DNA of 64,000 nt, from assembly GCF_042477335.2 (NCBI RefSeq), contig NC_091251.1, forward strand, positions 89,915,501 through 89,979,500. Direction: 5' to 3'. Source of the DNA: Ovis canadensis. Lineage: Eukaryota > Chordata > Mammalia > Artiodactyla > Bovidae. Below are positions 43,235 through 56,200 of the stretch, piece by piece. Under the pieces are notes generated by a model. It was given only the letters and a program-made list of their open reading frames with translations. It was not told the DNA's origin and ran no database searches. Each line of letters opens with the position of its first letter. Positions within the stretch are counted from its first letter, which is position 1. The position numbers and the translations under genes were made by a program.

Positions 43235-43259
43235 ATCTTTAAAAGAGAATACAAAATTA

Positions 43260-43461
43260 CAGATACAGGAGACATCACTGGTGGTTCAGTGGTTTAAGAC
43301 TTTGCCTTCCAATGAAGGGGGTGAGGGTTCAATCCCTGGTCAGGAAACTAAGACCCCCACATGCCTTGTAGCCAAAAACCAAAAACATAAATCAGAAACA
43401 ATATTGTAACAAATTCAATAAAGACCTTAAAAAATGGTCCACATCAAAAATCTTAAAAAAA
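43260..43461 (+). mobile_element. ART2/CHR-type SINE with target-site duplication
   Basis: Bounded by the perfect 12-bp AATACAAAATTA at 43248-43259 and 43462-43473. The end has the CAATATTGTAACAAATTCAA variant. It sits only a few bases from the 5' end of the BovB copy. Confidence 0.93.
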
Positions 43462-43473
43462 AATACAAAATTA

Positions 43474-44609
<1,136 letters not shown>

Positions 44610-44634
44610 TTGTAGCTATCCTCATGCCACCATT

Positions 44635-46100
44635 CAGTTCAGTTCAGTCACTCAGTCGTGTCCGACTCTTTGCGACCCCATGAATCGCAGCACGCCAGGC
44701 CTCCCTGTCCATCACCAACTCCTAAAGTTCACTCAGACTCGCGTCCATAGAGTCAGTGATACCATCCAGCCATCTCATCCTCTGTCGTCCCCTTCTTCTC
44801 TTGCCTCCAATCCCTCCCAGCATCAAAGTCTTTTCCAATGAGGCAACTCTTCTCATGAGGCGGCCAAAGTACTGGAGTTTCAGCTTTAGCATCATTCCTT
44901 CCAAAGAAATCCCAGGGTTGATCTCCTTCAGAATGGACTGGTTGGATCTCCTTCCAGTCCAAGGGACTCTCAAGAGTCTTCTCTAACACCACAGTTCAAA
45001 AGCATCAATTCTTCGGCGCTCAGCCTTCTTCACAGTCCAACTCTCACATCCATACATGACCACTGGGAAAACCATAGCCTTGACTAGACAGACCTTAGTC
45101 GGCAAAGTAATGTCTCTGCTTTTGAATATACTGTCTAGGTTGGTCATAACTTTTCTTCCAAGGAGTAAGCGTCTTTTAATTTCATGGCTGCAATCACCAT
45201 CTGCAGTGATTTTGGAGCCCCAAAAATAAAGTCTGACACTGTTTCCACTGTTTCCCCATCTATTTCCCATGAGGTGGTGGGACCGGATGCCATGATCTTC
45301 GTTTTCTGAATGTTGAGCTTTAAGCCAACTTTTTCACTCTCCTCTTTTACTTTCATCAGGAGGCTTTTTAGCTCTTCACTTTCTGCCATAAGGGTGGTGT
45401 CATCTGCATATCTGAGGTTATCGATATTTCTCCTGGCAATCTTGATTCCAGCTTGTGTTTCTTCCAGTCCAGCGTTTCTCATGATGTACTCTGCATAGAA
45501 GTTAAATAAGCAGGGTGACAATATACAGTCTTGACGTACTCCTTTTCCTATGTGGAACCAGTCTGTTGTTCCATGTCCAGTTCTAACTGTTGCTTCCTGA
45601 CCTGCATACAGGTTTCTCAAGAGGCAGGTCAGGTGGTCTGGTATTCCCATCTCTTTCGGAATTTTCCACAGTTTCTTGTGATCCACACAGTCAAAGGCTT
45701 TGGCATAGTCAATAAAGCAGAAATAGATGTTTTTCTGGAACTCTCTTGCTTTTTTGATGATCCAATGGATGTTGGCAATTTGATCTCTGGTTCCTCTGCC
45801 TTTTCTAAAACCAGCTTGAACATCAGGAAGTTCATGGTTTACGTATTGCTGAAGCCTGACTTGGAGAATTTTGAGCATTACTTTGCTAGTGTGTGAGATG
45901 AGTGCAATTGTGTGGTAGTTTGAGCATTCTTTGGCATTGCCTTTCTTTGGGATTGGAATGAAAACTGACCTTTTCCAGTCCTGTGGCCACTGCTGAGTTT
46001 TCCAAATTTGCTGGCATATCGAGTGCAGCACTTTCACAGCACCGTCTTTCAGGATTTGAAATAGCTCTACTGGAATTCCATCACCTCCACTAGCTTTGTT
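44635..46100 (-). mobile_element. BovB LINE, 1.47 kb 3' portion with target-site duplication
   Basis: Flanked by CCACCATT at 44627-44634 and 46101-46108. The minus strand has a 297-codon open frame covering the reverse transcriptase core ([56 protein letters not shown]). A shift then separates the C-terminal part. The well-kept catalytic boxes suggest a fairly young copy. The endonuclease is missing. Confidence 0.94.
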
Positions 46101-46108
46101 CCACCATT

Positions 46109-46442
46109 AGATCATTCATTGATTTAAAAAAGTGTGCATAGTGTTCCAGGATTGTTGCCAAGTATGGGTGATAGGAAGTGAACAAGAGACACGCTGTGTC
46201 TGCTCTTACTACAGGGACATAGGGCAGAAGTGCCCATGCTTGTCTGTGGTGGGGTGAAGAGATCTGAGAAGATGTCCTAAGCCATGTGCCATGTGCTTAG
46301 CAAGACTTGTTCGCCAGGTGAAGAGAAGGGAAAAAGATCAGGCAGCAGGCTCACAGGGGGCAAAGAATGGTGACATCTGAGAAGCTGAAAGAAGGGAGTG
46401 GGCGTGGAAGGTGAGAAATGAGAGGTGGGTAGGGATCCAATT
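46109..46442. other. Intergenic stretch, nothing recognised
   Basis: About 330 bases, unassigned. Confidence 0.35.
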
Positions 46443-46645
46443 GGGCTTCCCTGGTGGTTCAGTGGTAAAGAATCCTCCTGCCAATGCAAGAGACACAGGT
46501 TTGATTCCTGGCTCAGGAAGATCTGCGGGAGAAGGAAATGGCAACCCACTTCAGCATTCTTGCCTGGGGAATCCCAAGAACAGAGGAGTCTTGCAGGCCA
46601 TTGGATTGCAAAAGAATCAGACACCACTTAGCAACTAAACAACAA
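46443..46645 (+). mobile_element. Bov-tA SINE
   Basis: Full copy, GGGCTTCCCTGGTGGTTCAG to CACTTAGCAACTAAACAACA. Confidence 0.9.
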
Positions 46646-47590
46646 TAATGAGGGTCTAGTAAAGATGGGCCTTGTGAGCCCTGGTGAGGATTTGGACTTT
46701 ATTCTGAGGGCTACAGAAAGCCTCAACTACCATCCAAATTTGGTAAAATCTCTGCTTCTTCTCCTCCCCCCTACCCCAGCTAACCTGTGCTCCATTCTGC
46801 AGCCAAAGTGACCTTAAAATTAAAGACACATCATGTCATTCTGTTGCTCAGAACATTCTGATGCTTTTGTATTATTCAGTGGGTTAAATCCCAAACTCTT
46901 TAACAAGCTTATAAGACCCCACATCACCAGGTCACAGCATGCCGACCTGGAAAGTTCTTTGATTTCTCTCAGTGAAGTGCTCTGTTGTTTCTGGACCCCA
47001 AGACAAATTGTTCATCCTGCCGGGAACCTCTTCCTCCTGTTATTTGTGTGTTGAGCATCACATTTGCTGGGAAGCCTCCATTGACTTTTCCCTAGTCTGT
47101 ATCCAGGACTTCTCCTGTGAGCTCTCATTTATACTTGGACATCCTCTCAATATTTAATACATAAGACTTATAACAAGTGACTGGGCATCTGCTATGACTC
47201 TGAAAACTCTAGCATACAGCTCACAATATAACCTTGATATTTGTTGATAAATAAGTGAATAGAAAATGAAATAGGGGATGTAGTCAACATTCTGTGATCG
47301 CTTCTAGCTCTGAAAAATACATTCTTTGTAGGTGCTGTGTGATACAGGTGACTTAGGAAGAGTTCAACAATTTACTTCTAAAAAGACAGTGGCGGTCAAA
47401 TTTCTACTCTTATTTCCATTAAATTGAAGTAACTACTATGTTGGATTTTTGTCCTCAGCTCAAATGTTCTCAATATATCAACACAGAAATGAAAAGTATC
47501 TCCTCAGTTTTTCTTTAAATATGTTCAATCTTGCCCATTTTCTCTATAAAGTTTTTCTCTCTCTGAGGAAATGATTTCTATACAGTTTTA
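46646..47590. other. Intergenic DNA with an L2-like remnant
   Basis: About 46790-46960 (CATCATGTCATTCTGTTGCT, then GGTTAAATCCCAAACTCTTT and TAAGACCCCACATCACCAGG) resembles the 3' end of an ancient L2-type LINE. The rest is unassigned. Confidence 0.45.
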
Positions 47591-48723
47591 GTTTCAGTTC
47601 AGTCGCTCAGTCGTGTCCAACTCTCTGCGACCCCATGAACCACAGCATGGCAGGCCTCCTTGTCCATCACCATCTCCCGGAGTTCACTCAGACTCACGTC
47701 CATTGAGTCGGTGATGCCATCCAGCCATCTCATCCTCTGTTGTCCCTTTCTCCTCCTGCCCGCAATCTTTCCCAGCATCAGGGTCTTTTCAAGTGAGTCA
47801 GCTCTTCGCATCAGGTGGCCAAAGTATTGGAGTTTTAGCTTCAGCATCAGTCCTTCCAATGAACACCCAGGACTGATCTCCTTTAGTATGGACTGGTTGG
47901 ATCTCCTTGCAGTGAAAGGGACTCTCAAGAGTCCTCTCCAACACCACAGTTCAAAAGCATCAATTCTTCGGCACTCAGCTTTCTTTATAGTCCAACTCTC
48001 ACATCCATACATGACCACTGGAAAAACCATGGCCTTGACTACACAGACTTTTGTTGACAAAGTAATATCTCTGCTTTTTAATATGCTGTCTAGGTTGATC
48101 ATAACTTTCATTCTAAGGAGTAAGCGTCTTTTAATTTCATGGCTGCAATCACCATCTGCAGTGATTTTGGAGCCCCTCAAATATAAAGTCAGCCACTGTT
48201 TCCATTGTTTCCCCATCTATTTCCCATGAAGTAATGGGACCGGATGCCATGATCTTAGTTTTCTGAATGTTGAGCTTGAAGCCAACTTTTTCACTCTCCT
48301 CTTTCGTCAAGATGCTCGTTAGTTCTTCACTTTCTGCCATAAGGGTGGTGTCATCTGCATATCTGAGGTTATCGATATTTCTCCCAGCAATCTTGATTCC
48401 AGCTTGTGCTTCCTCCAGCCCAGCACTTCTCATGATGTGTTCTGCATATAAGTTGAATAAGCAGGGTGGCAATATACAGCCTTGACGTACTCCTTTTCCT
48501 ATTTGGAACCAGTCTGTTGTTCCAAGTACAGTTCTAACTATTGCTTCCTGACCTGCATATAGGTTTCTCAAGAGGCAGGTCAAGTGGTCTGGTATTCCCA
48601 TCTCTTTCAGAATTTTCCACATTTTCTTGTGATCCACACAGTCAAAGGCTTTGGCATAGTCGATAAAGCAGAAATAGATGTTTTTTTGGAACTCTCTTGC
48701 TTTTTCGATGATCCAGCGGATGT
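47591..48723 (-). mobile_element. BovB LINE, 1.1 kb 3' portion
   Basis: The minus strand shows [38 protein letters not shown] and the C-terminal region in two frames (162 and 205 codons) separated by a shift. No clear target-site duplication seen. Confidence 0.92.
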
Positions 48724-48975
48724 ATGTTCCTCAAGTAAACTATTCCCATTGGTTTGATCCAATTAAAAAATTCAGCTAAAACTGATTGACAGGCCATCAC
48801 GTGCCAGGCTCAGTCCTGGGGATATAAATAAGTCATTTGACCTTACCGTTATCTGACCAGCTTACAGCCTGGAAAGAGACTCTTGAACAGATAACTTCAA
48901 AATGTTTCACTTTCTCAACTATTTCTGGTTCAGGACATGCTTTATACTATACAGTTTAATTTAAAATAATATTTA
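48724..48975. other. Short intergenic segment, L2/MIR-like text
   Basis: ATCACGTGCCAGGCTCAGTC followed by GATATAAATAAGTCATTTGA has the look of an old L2/MIR remnant. Confidence 0.35.
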
Positions 48976-49460
48976 TGCCATTAAAAAGAACAGATTTGAA
49001 TCAGTTCTAATGAGGTGGATGAAACTGGAGCCTATTATACAGAGTGAAGTAAGCCAGAAAGAAAAACACCAATACAGTATACTAATGCATATATATGGAA
49101 TTTAGAAAGAAGGTAATGATAAGCCTGTATGCGAGACAGCAAAAGAGACACAGATGTATTGAACAGTCTTTTGGACTCCGTGGGAGAGGGTGAGGGCCGC
49201 ATGATATGGGAAAATGGCATTGAAACATGTATATTATCATATGTGAAACGAATTGCCAGTCCAGGTTCGATGCATGATACAGGGTGCTCAGGGCTGGTGC
49301 ACTGGGATGACCCAGAGGGATGGGATGGGGAGGAATGTGGGAGGGGGTTCAGGATGGCGAACACATGTACACTCATGGTGGATTCAAGTCAATGTATGGC
49401 AAAACCAATACAACACTGTAAAGTAAAATAAATAAATAAATAAATTTAAAAAATAAAATA
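48976..49460 (+). mobile_element. Ruminant L1 3' end
   Basis: AATGAGGTGGATGAAACTGG, AGAGTGAAGTAAGCCAGAAA and ACACTGTAAAGTAAAATAAA, with a (AAAT)n tail, define an L1 3' UTR copy. Confidence 0.88.
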
Positions 49461-49593
49461 ATATTTATGTACTGGTAAGTAATGCACAAGTAATTTGTAA
49501 GTGAACTGGAACGTGAGCAAAACATGACCTTGGCTTCCGGGACCTTATGGTCTATGAGGACACAAAATGACAAGGAAAAATTGACTGTCAGCT

Positions 49594-49745
49594 CAGGGAA
49601 CATAGAGGGGTGGGAAGGGTGGCAGGTGGGAGGGAGGTTCCAAAGGGAGGGGACATATTACACATATAAATAATTCATGTTGCTGCATGGCAAAAATGAA
49701 ACCAATATTGTATAGCTTTATCTTTCAATTAAAAATAAATTTAAA
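49594..49745 (+). mobile_element. Ruminant L1 3' end fragment
   Basis: GGGAGGGAGGTTCCAAAGGG, then AATTCATGTTGCTGCATGGC and a tail TTAAAAATAAATTTAAAAAA. Confidence 0.82.
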
Positions 49746-49837
49746 AAACGTCAGGAAGGCAGACTAGGGGAGCTTTAAGAGACACAGAGGGTTTAAGTAA
49801 GAGCACACATCCTTGGGGGAAGGGCAGAGACAGAAGT

Positions 49838-49965
49838 TGCCTAGTTACTCAGTTCTGTCTGACTCTTTGTGACCCCATGGACTTTAGCCCGCAAGGTCTC
49901 AGTCCACTGGATTCTCCAGGCAAGAAAACTGGAGTGGGTTGCCATTTCCTTCTCTGAGAGAGGGA
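49838..49965 (-). mobile_element. Bov-tA SINE fragment
   Basis: Reversed Bov-A body, CTCTTTGTGACCCCATGGAC to GGGTTGCCATTTCCTTCTCT. The head is missing. Confidence 0.85.
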
Positions 49966-50174
49966 AGTGGGGAACCAGGAAACAAAAACTTCTCAGCACA
50001 ACTGCTATTCAGAAAGGGCCCTGAAGTGCCGATAAAATTGATGTAGGTATCTTATGTAAGTGGAATCGTGTATTATTTATTATCTGTCCTTTTGCATCTG
50101 GCTTAGATTTCACTTAGCGTAATGAAAAGACAGTTTTTATGTAGTCAAATGTATTGCTTATGGGTTTTTAAAAT

Positions 50175-50260
50175 ATGGGCTTCCCTGGTGGCTCAGATGG
50201 TAAAGAATCCACCTGCCATGCAGGAGACCCAAGTTTGATCCCTGGGTTGGGAAGATCCTG
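50175..50260 (+). mobile_element. Bov-tA SINE head fragment
   Basis: GGGCTTCCCTGGTGGCTCAG through GGTTGGGAAGATCCTG only. Confidence 0.85.
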
Positions 50261-50264
50261 TAAC

Positions 50265-50797
50265 AAAAATAAAAGGACTATCAAAAGTTGGAAAAACATG
50301 TTTGCAACATATATGACAAGCAAAGATCTAATTAATTGAGATGTAGGGTAGAACGGTGGTTACCAGGGACTAGGGGCAGTCGAGGAGGGATAGAGGGTTA
50401 GTGGTGAATGGGTACAGGGTCTCAGTTTGGGAAGATGAAAATGTTCTGCAGAGGGATGGTGGTGATGGTCACCAACAGTGTGAATGCATTTAATGCTACT
50501 GAACTGCATACTAAAAAATGGTTAAAACGGGAACTTATGGTTGCCAGGGGGAAGGGATAGTTAGGGAGTTTGGGATGGTCATGCACACACTGCTATATTT
50601 AAAAAGGATAACCAACAAGGACCTGCTGCATAGCACATGGAACTCTGCTCAATGATATGTGGCAGCATGGATGGGAGGGAGTTTGGGAGAGAATGGACGC
50701 ATGTATACATATGGCTGAGTCCCTTAAGCTGTTCACCTGAAACTATCACAACATTTTTAATCAACAATACTCTGATACAAAATAAAGAGTTCCAAAG
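50265..50797 (+). mobile_element. Ruminant L1 3' fragments
   Basis: The stretch 50570-50797 (GATAACCAACAAGGACCTGC, then CTGAAACTATCACAACATTT and GATACAAAATAAAGAGTT) is a typical L1 3' end. The preceding 300 bases resemble older L1 3' UTR text. Confidence 0.7.
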
Positions 50798-50862
50798 AAA
50801 CAAAATGGTTAAAATTATGAATCTTTTTGTTAGGGACATTTTAATGACAACAACAGCTAAAT

Positions 50863-51495
50863 AACTTCATGGAAAATAGATGGGAAAACAGTGGAAAGAG
50901 TGACAGGTTTTATTTTCTTGGGCTCCAAAATAACTACAGACAGTGACTGCACCATGAAATTAAAAGACGCTTACTCCTTGGAAGAAAAGCTGTGACAAAC
51001 CTAGACAGCATATTAAAAAGCAGAGATATTACTTTGCTGACAAATGTCCATATAGTCAAAGCAATGGTTTTTCCAGTAGTCATGTACGGATGTGAGAGCT
51101 GGACAATAAAAACTGCTGGGCACCAAAGAATTGATGCCTTTGAACTGTGGGGCTGGAGAAGACTCTTGAGAGTCTCTTGGAAAGTGAGAAGATCAAACCT
51201 GTCAATCCTAAAAGAAATCAACCCAGAATATTCACTGGAAGGACTGATGCTGAAGCTGAAGCTCCAGTACTTTGACCACCTGATGTGAAGAGCTGAATTG
51301 GAAAAGACCCTGATGCTGGGAAAGATTAAAGGCGGGAGGAGAAGGGGATGACAGAGAATGAGACAGTTGGTAGGCATCACCGACTCAATGGACATGAGTT
51401 TGAGCAAGATCTGGGAGATGGTGAAGGACAGGGAAGCCTGGCGTGCTGCAGTCCATGGGGTCACAAAGAGTTGGACACAACTGAGCAACTGAACA
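50863..51495 (+). mobile_element. BovB LINE 3' fragment
   Basis: Plus-strand BovB C-terminal reverse transcriptase region ([32 protein letters not shown]) and 3' end AGCAACTGAACAAAAAT. Broken frame. Confidence 0.9.
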
Positions 51496-52243
51496 AAAAT
51501 AATTAAATGTTTCAAGGATTCTGGAACTTATATCTGCTTAGAAAGACTTCCCATACTTGAAGATCATAGGTAAGTTATTTTTTCCGGAAGTATTTTGTCT
51601 GTTAATATGGAGTTGATTGGAGGTGCAACTTTTGGATAGGTGTTTGAGATGAAGAAAATAGACTTCTGCAACAGTCAGAGGAGAACGTGACAAGGACCTG
51701 AAGTAAGGTGATGAAGGGCTAGGTTCTTCAGCTGGGAAAGCAGAGTAGGAGGTCTTGGCTTTCAACAAGATATATGCTTGATGCATGGTAGGTACTTGAA
51801 TATTTATTGAATGATGAGGGAAAAGAAAGAGTCAATACAGAGAACTCCTGAGGATTCTAACCCAGGTGGCATTCACAATAGTAATACTAATATTAATTGA
51901 TTGATGATACTAATTCATTGAAGGAGGAGGTTTGTGGGTAGAATAGGATGTGTTCCATTTTGAACATGCTAATATTTTTAGGGGCAGTTCAGCCATCTGG
52001 GTGAGTTTCAGAAAAGAATCAAAGACGGATCTGATGTGGAAACAAGTTAAGGAAGACAAATTTGGTTTGTATCTTGGCCAGTGAAGATGATTGCTGAAGC
52101 TATGGGATTATTTGGGAGAGTATACGAGTGTCAAGGAAGAACGGATGAGACCTTGAAGGATTTTAGTCCTTCAGTGGGATGAAGAGGAAGTATAGCCAGA
52201 GCAGCAAATAATTCATAGAAAAGGCACTTGAAGTGGGTTTGAA
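51496..52243. other. Intergenic stretch, old repeat-like
   Basis: Purine-rich text similar in style to 3307-4244 (AGAGGAGAACGTGACAAGGA, TTTCAGAAAAGAATCAAAGA). No gene; family unassigned. Confidence 0.35.
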
Positions 52244-52369
52244 GGGAATTCCCTGGTGGTCCAGTGGATAGGAGTCTGCACTTCCACTGCCAGGGATATA
52301 CGTTTGATCCCTGGTCAGGGAACTAAGATCCCTCATGCTGAATGGTGTGGCCAAAAAAAAAAAAAAAAA
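52244..52369 (+). mobile_element. ART2/CHR-type SINE, short form with A-tail
   Basis: GGGAATTCCCTGGTGGTCCA, GATCCCTGGTCAGGGAACTA and GGTGTGGCCA followed by a run of A. Confidence 0.88.
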
Positions 52370-53342
52370 GTAAAAGAAATGGGCTTGAAGGAAGGTTTTG
52401 GATAACAGCAGATTGGAGGGTGGGATAGTGGAGGTGGTGAAAAACGAGTGCCAAGCAGAAATAACACCATGAAGAAACAGGAAGTGTGAAAGCACCCCAC
52501 TAAAGAAGCCATTCAGTAACCAGATGTTGAAGAAATCTGTTGTAGAAGAATTGGAGGCTTCAAGGATGGGTCAGTTAATATCATAACTATAGAAGAGAGG
52601 ATGATGACCAAGACAGGCTGTTTCCCTCAGGGTTATGGTGACCGTTGCTATTTGGTTGCTTGAGTATGAAGAATCTGAGAGCATTTGATCTACTTCACTT
52701 ACAGCTCCAGCCAAAGATATTCAGTAAATTTGGAGCATCTCAGGTGTCTAAACATAGTCCAGGTCCTCCATCTTAGATTTACTCTGGGTGTTCCAATCTC
52801 CTTTGTTTGAAGCATCTTCATGCCAGATCCCAAACAGGGGGTTTTCAGGTCGACTTTCATCATTACTTTTTGTTTGTTGTGTGTTTGAAGTTTTGTTAAT
52901 TTTCTTAAATGAGATATTGGATGAGATCATGTTCCTGGGGAAAGATAATGGTAGCAAAGCTCCTGTCTGTGGCTCAAGTGTCATTCTGCGCACAGGTGCT
53001 GTAAGAGGGCGGCCAGAAACAAGCCCAGAGTGAGTTCTACGTTCCCCAAAGATCCGACCCCTGGTTTCAAAGAGTCACAGTTTGGTTGATAATAAAAAGA
53101 TACGTAGCATTAAAAAAAAAAACAACAAAAAAAACAGCTTGAAAAAAAATTTCAGAGTTCCATTTTTCATTCTCAGACTGGCAGAGATCTAGAGAGATTG
53201 CCAAGTGTTGAGGTAAGGGTGTGGGAAAGCAGGCCCTTGTCTTCACTGCTGGTGGGACAGGTAATTACCATGACCTCTATGGAAGGTGACTGACAACACT
53301 CACCCAATGCTCATATTCTCTGACCCAAGGTATTCTAGTTCA
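52370..53342. other. Intergenic DNA, no gene recognised
   Basis: About 970 bases. An A/AAC-rich tract lies at about 53110-53150. Short open frames on both strands are unsupported. Confidence 0.4.
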
Positions 53343-53466
53343 GAGGTTTTTAATTTTTTGACTATGCCATGCAGCATACAGGATCCTAGTTCCCTAACCA
53401 GGGATAGAACCCATAACTCCTCATTGGAAGTGCAGAGTCTTAACCACTGGACTGCCAGGAAGTCTC
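53343..53466 (-). mobile_element. ART2/CHR-type SINE, short form
   Basis: Reversed copy, TTTGACTATGCCATGCAGCA to CCACTGGACTGCCAGGAAGT. Confidence 0.78.
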
Positions 53467-53777
53467 TGACCCAGGGTATTCCAGACAAGATAATTCCTGG
53501 CAGCATAATCTGTCGTGGTAAAGATGGCAACCACCTAAACTATCCGTCAATAGAGACTGGTTAAATAAATTACAGCATATCTTTGCCACACAATACTTCG
53601 GTCATTGTTGCTTCTATATGCACAAAAGAGTTCTGAAACTATACATGAGAAACTGGTCACTCAGGTAGCCTCTGGGAGGGGATGGGGCTGAGGAGATAGG
53701 GATGGGAAGGACTTTTCATTTGCCTTCTCTACCTGAGGAATGTATAACCTATGTCCACCCACTACTCTGAATGAAGC

Positions 53778-53797
53778 AAAAAAAAAAAAAAAAAAAA
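53778..53797. repeat. Poly(A) tract
   Basis: A run of about 20 A after GAATGAAGC; it may be the tail of an unrecognised retro-insertion or a simple repeat. Confidence 0.7.
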
Positions 53798-53850
53798 TCC
53801 TGGTGGTGGAGAGTACACTAGTAGTATTTTGTGTGTGCCTAGTTGCTTCA

Positions 53851-53985
53851 GTGGAGAAGGCAATGGCACCCCACTCCAGTACTCTTGCCTGGAAAATCCC
53901 ACGGATGGAGGAACCTGGTGGGCTGCAGTCCATGGGGCTGCATAGAGTAGGACACGACTGAATCAACCTAGCAGCAGCAGCAGCA
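53851..53985 (+). mobile_element. Bov-A body fragment ending in (CAG)n
   Basis: GGAGAAGGCAATGGCACCCC to GTAGGACACGACTGAATCAA, then AGCAGCAGCAGCAGCAG. Confidence 0.85.
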
Positions 53986-53986
53986 G

Positions 53987-54168
53987 TTGCTTCACTTGTG
54001 TCTGACTCCTTGTGACTCCATGGACTGTACCATGCCAGACTCCTCTCTCCCTGGAATTCTCCAGGGGATGCCATGCCCTCTTCCAGTGGATCTTTCCAAC
54101 TCAGGGAGCGAACCTGGGTCTCCCGCATTGCAGGCAGATTCTTTACCATCGGAGCCACCTAGGAAATT
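53987..54168 (-). mobile_element. Bov-tA SINE
   Basis: Reversed copy directly after the preceding plus-strand fragment, ending GGAGCCACCTAGGAA. The two form an inverted pair. Confidence 0.85.
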
Positions 54169-54339
54169 TGAGATAAATCTTAACCCAAGAGGCCTGAGTT
54201 ATAACAGGAATCATTTTGAGAAGTTCAAGAGTTGAAGGTCATTTCATATTTCCCACCCACCTTTTCTCTCCACACAGAACTCAAGGCAAGAAGGGAAGGA
54301 TAAGAGGGGAAGACAGCACAAATAAGCCCTGAAGCCAAG

Positions 54340-56200
54340 AACTTGTAGGACAGACATTTTATTGTGACTTGCTTACAGTCAAACATTCAACGCATCGACT
54401 TGCCCATTAGTTAATTGTTTTGTGGGAGATCACAGCCTGATGCCCAAAGGCCCTTAGCCTCATCTTATGTCAGTCTAGTCAATGGCTGCCTGTTTTACAG
54501 TTCAATTAGTTAGAGGAAAATGTCAGGAAAATCTGGTCTTAGCCTCTCAAATGAATGGCTGTGAGATTTGCAATCCATTTAATATAAAGTGCTCAAGTTC
54601 AGTGCAAAAAGGGCAGACTCAGAAGGGCAAGCAGATGCCAGGGAGGAATGTTTCCTGGGAGACAGATGCATTCTACGACTCAAAGAAGTCACTTGTCCAA
54701 CTTCCCCATAAAGGGGTCTAGTATTTCCTTTGCCATCTCTTCCCTCCGTCAGAGGACCAGAACTTCTACAGATGCTCTTAGAGTTGTTTAGTTCACTATT
54801 TAAAAAACCTGGTTCAGAGGGAGATCCACAGGGTTTCTAAGCACCAGAGATACTGACTTGGGCTTCTAGCTCCCGTTTCTCTCAGCAGCCCCTGTGAGGT
54901 TGACAGGCTGGTGGGAGGCTTGCAGCTATGGAGTTCTCTTCACATCCCTCATTTGCAAATTCACATCATGGACTAGGGCAGACCTTTTCCAAAAGCTTGT
55001 CACATCTCCAGTGGGAAGACAGGCCCACACTAATTAAAGGAGCACTTCATTTGGTTGCTCACCAACTGGACATGACCTATTTCATCATCCCCTTGTTTAG
55101 CTCTTGTTGTCAGGCCCAACTTTAAAGTGAACCTTTGACTCCCACTGTTAAGACAAAGAAGTGCACTGCCTTCTCAATGGCCCTGGATCTCTGCATGTCC
55201 ATCCTTCTGTCCTGAAGAGAGTGAAGAGAAGCAGGTGGGAAGAGGAAGCGATTTTCTAACCAATTTAAGGGGCATACATAGGACTGTAACTCAAACAGGC
55301 AAAGTCTAGCCATTCGGTCCCAGGACCTTGGCTACTGTTTCTCTCCCAGACTCTCCAAAAGGAAGCCACGTTCTCTTACTTGGCAGCAGGAATATTGACA
55401 AAAGCCAGTTCTGTGCTTGTAGACAACTCTCCTGCAATGCTGTCTGGAGAGGTTCCCTTCTCTCCCTGTGGATGAACACGATGGCGCCCCTCCTGCCCAT
55501 GTCTGGGGCTCCAGACCCCATCAGGTGTCCAGGCAGCCACAGCTTTCAGAAGCCAGCACCTGAGGACTCTTCTGTTCAGACTACTTTCCAAAGACTCACA
55601 GTAACTCTTGTGCTTGTGAGAGGAGAGATGCTTAAAATGGTTTCACACCACAGGAAGCACCTGCCCCAAAGCCATCTCTGCATCTGGGGACAGGAAGGAG
55701 GGGAAAAGAGGCAAGCCTTCTGATGCAGCTCCATCATTCTCAGTCAAAAACCCTTCTAGTCACAAGAAGCTACTGGAACATCTCCACACCAAGGGGACTG
55801 TGTACAAATAGGATGAGCCCGGGTTAAGAACCAAAAACGCAGGAAGGTTTTCAGACAGGCAGAAGTCAAAAGTAAAGTGCCTCTTTGCAGTGGGGGAGAG
55901 CTTCGTTTGTTCAGAAATGCTTGGGCGTAAACATGAGCGCAAAGAGCGTGCACACACACACACTCACTCTGAGGTAGAAAGAACTGGCCATCTCCAGACA
56001 AACACACACAGACTCCACGATTTTACAGAAACATGGCACTTGCGTGAAAGATCCTATCTTTGCTCAAGATGGCAGGTCGGGTCCAATTCCAGCTCTTTCC
56101 GACCTGGGGTGGAGCCAGGGAAGTCCTGCCCCACAGGAGGAAAGAGCTGAAGTGTGCCCATCACTCCTGCCCCACAGCTGTCCGGCCCTGCAGCCCAGGG
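54340..56200 (-). other. ZFYVE26: ZFYVE26 3' UTR
   Basis: About 1.86 kb downstream of the TGA, free of recognised transposons, unlike all surrounding DNA. It ends just past AATAAA, read as TTTATT at 54358-54363 on the plus strand. The length is close to that of the human transcript as I remember it. The cleavage point is estimated. Confidence 0.75.
54358..54363 (-). promoter_or_regulatory. ZFYVE26: ZFYVE26 polyadenylation signal AATAAA
   Basis: A canonical AATAAA hexamer on the minus strand, at the edge between conserved-looking 3' UTR and repeat-dense intergenic DNA. Confidence 0.7.
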
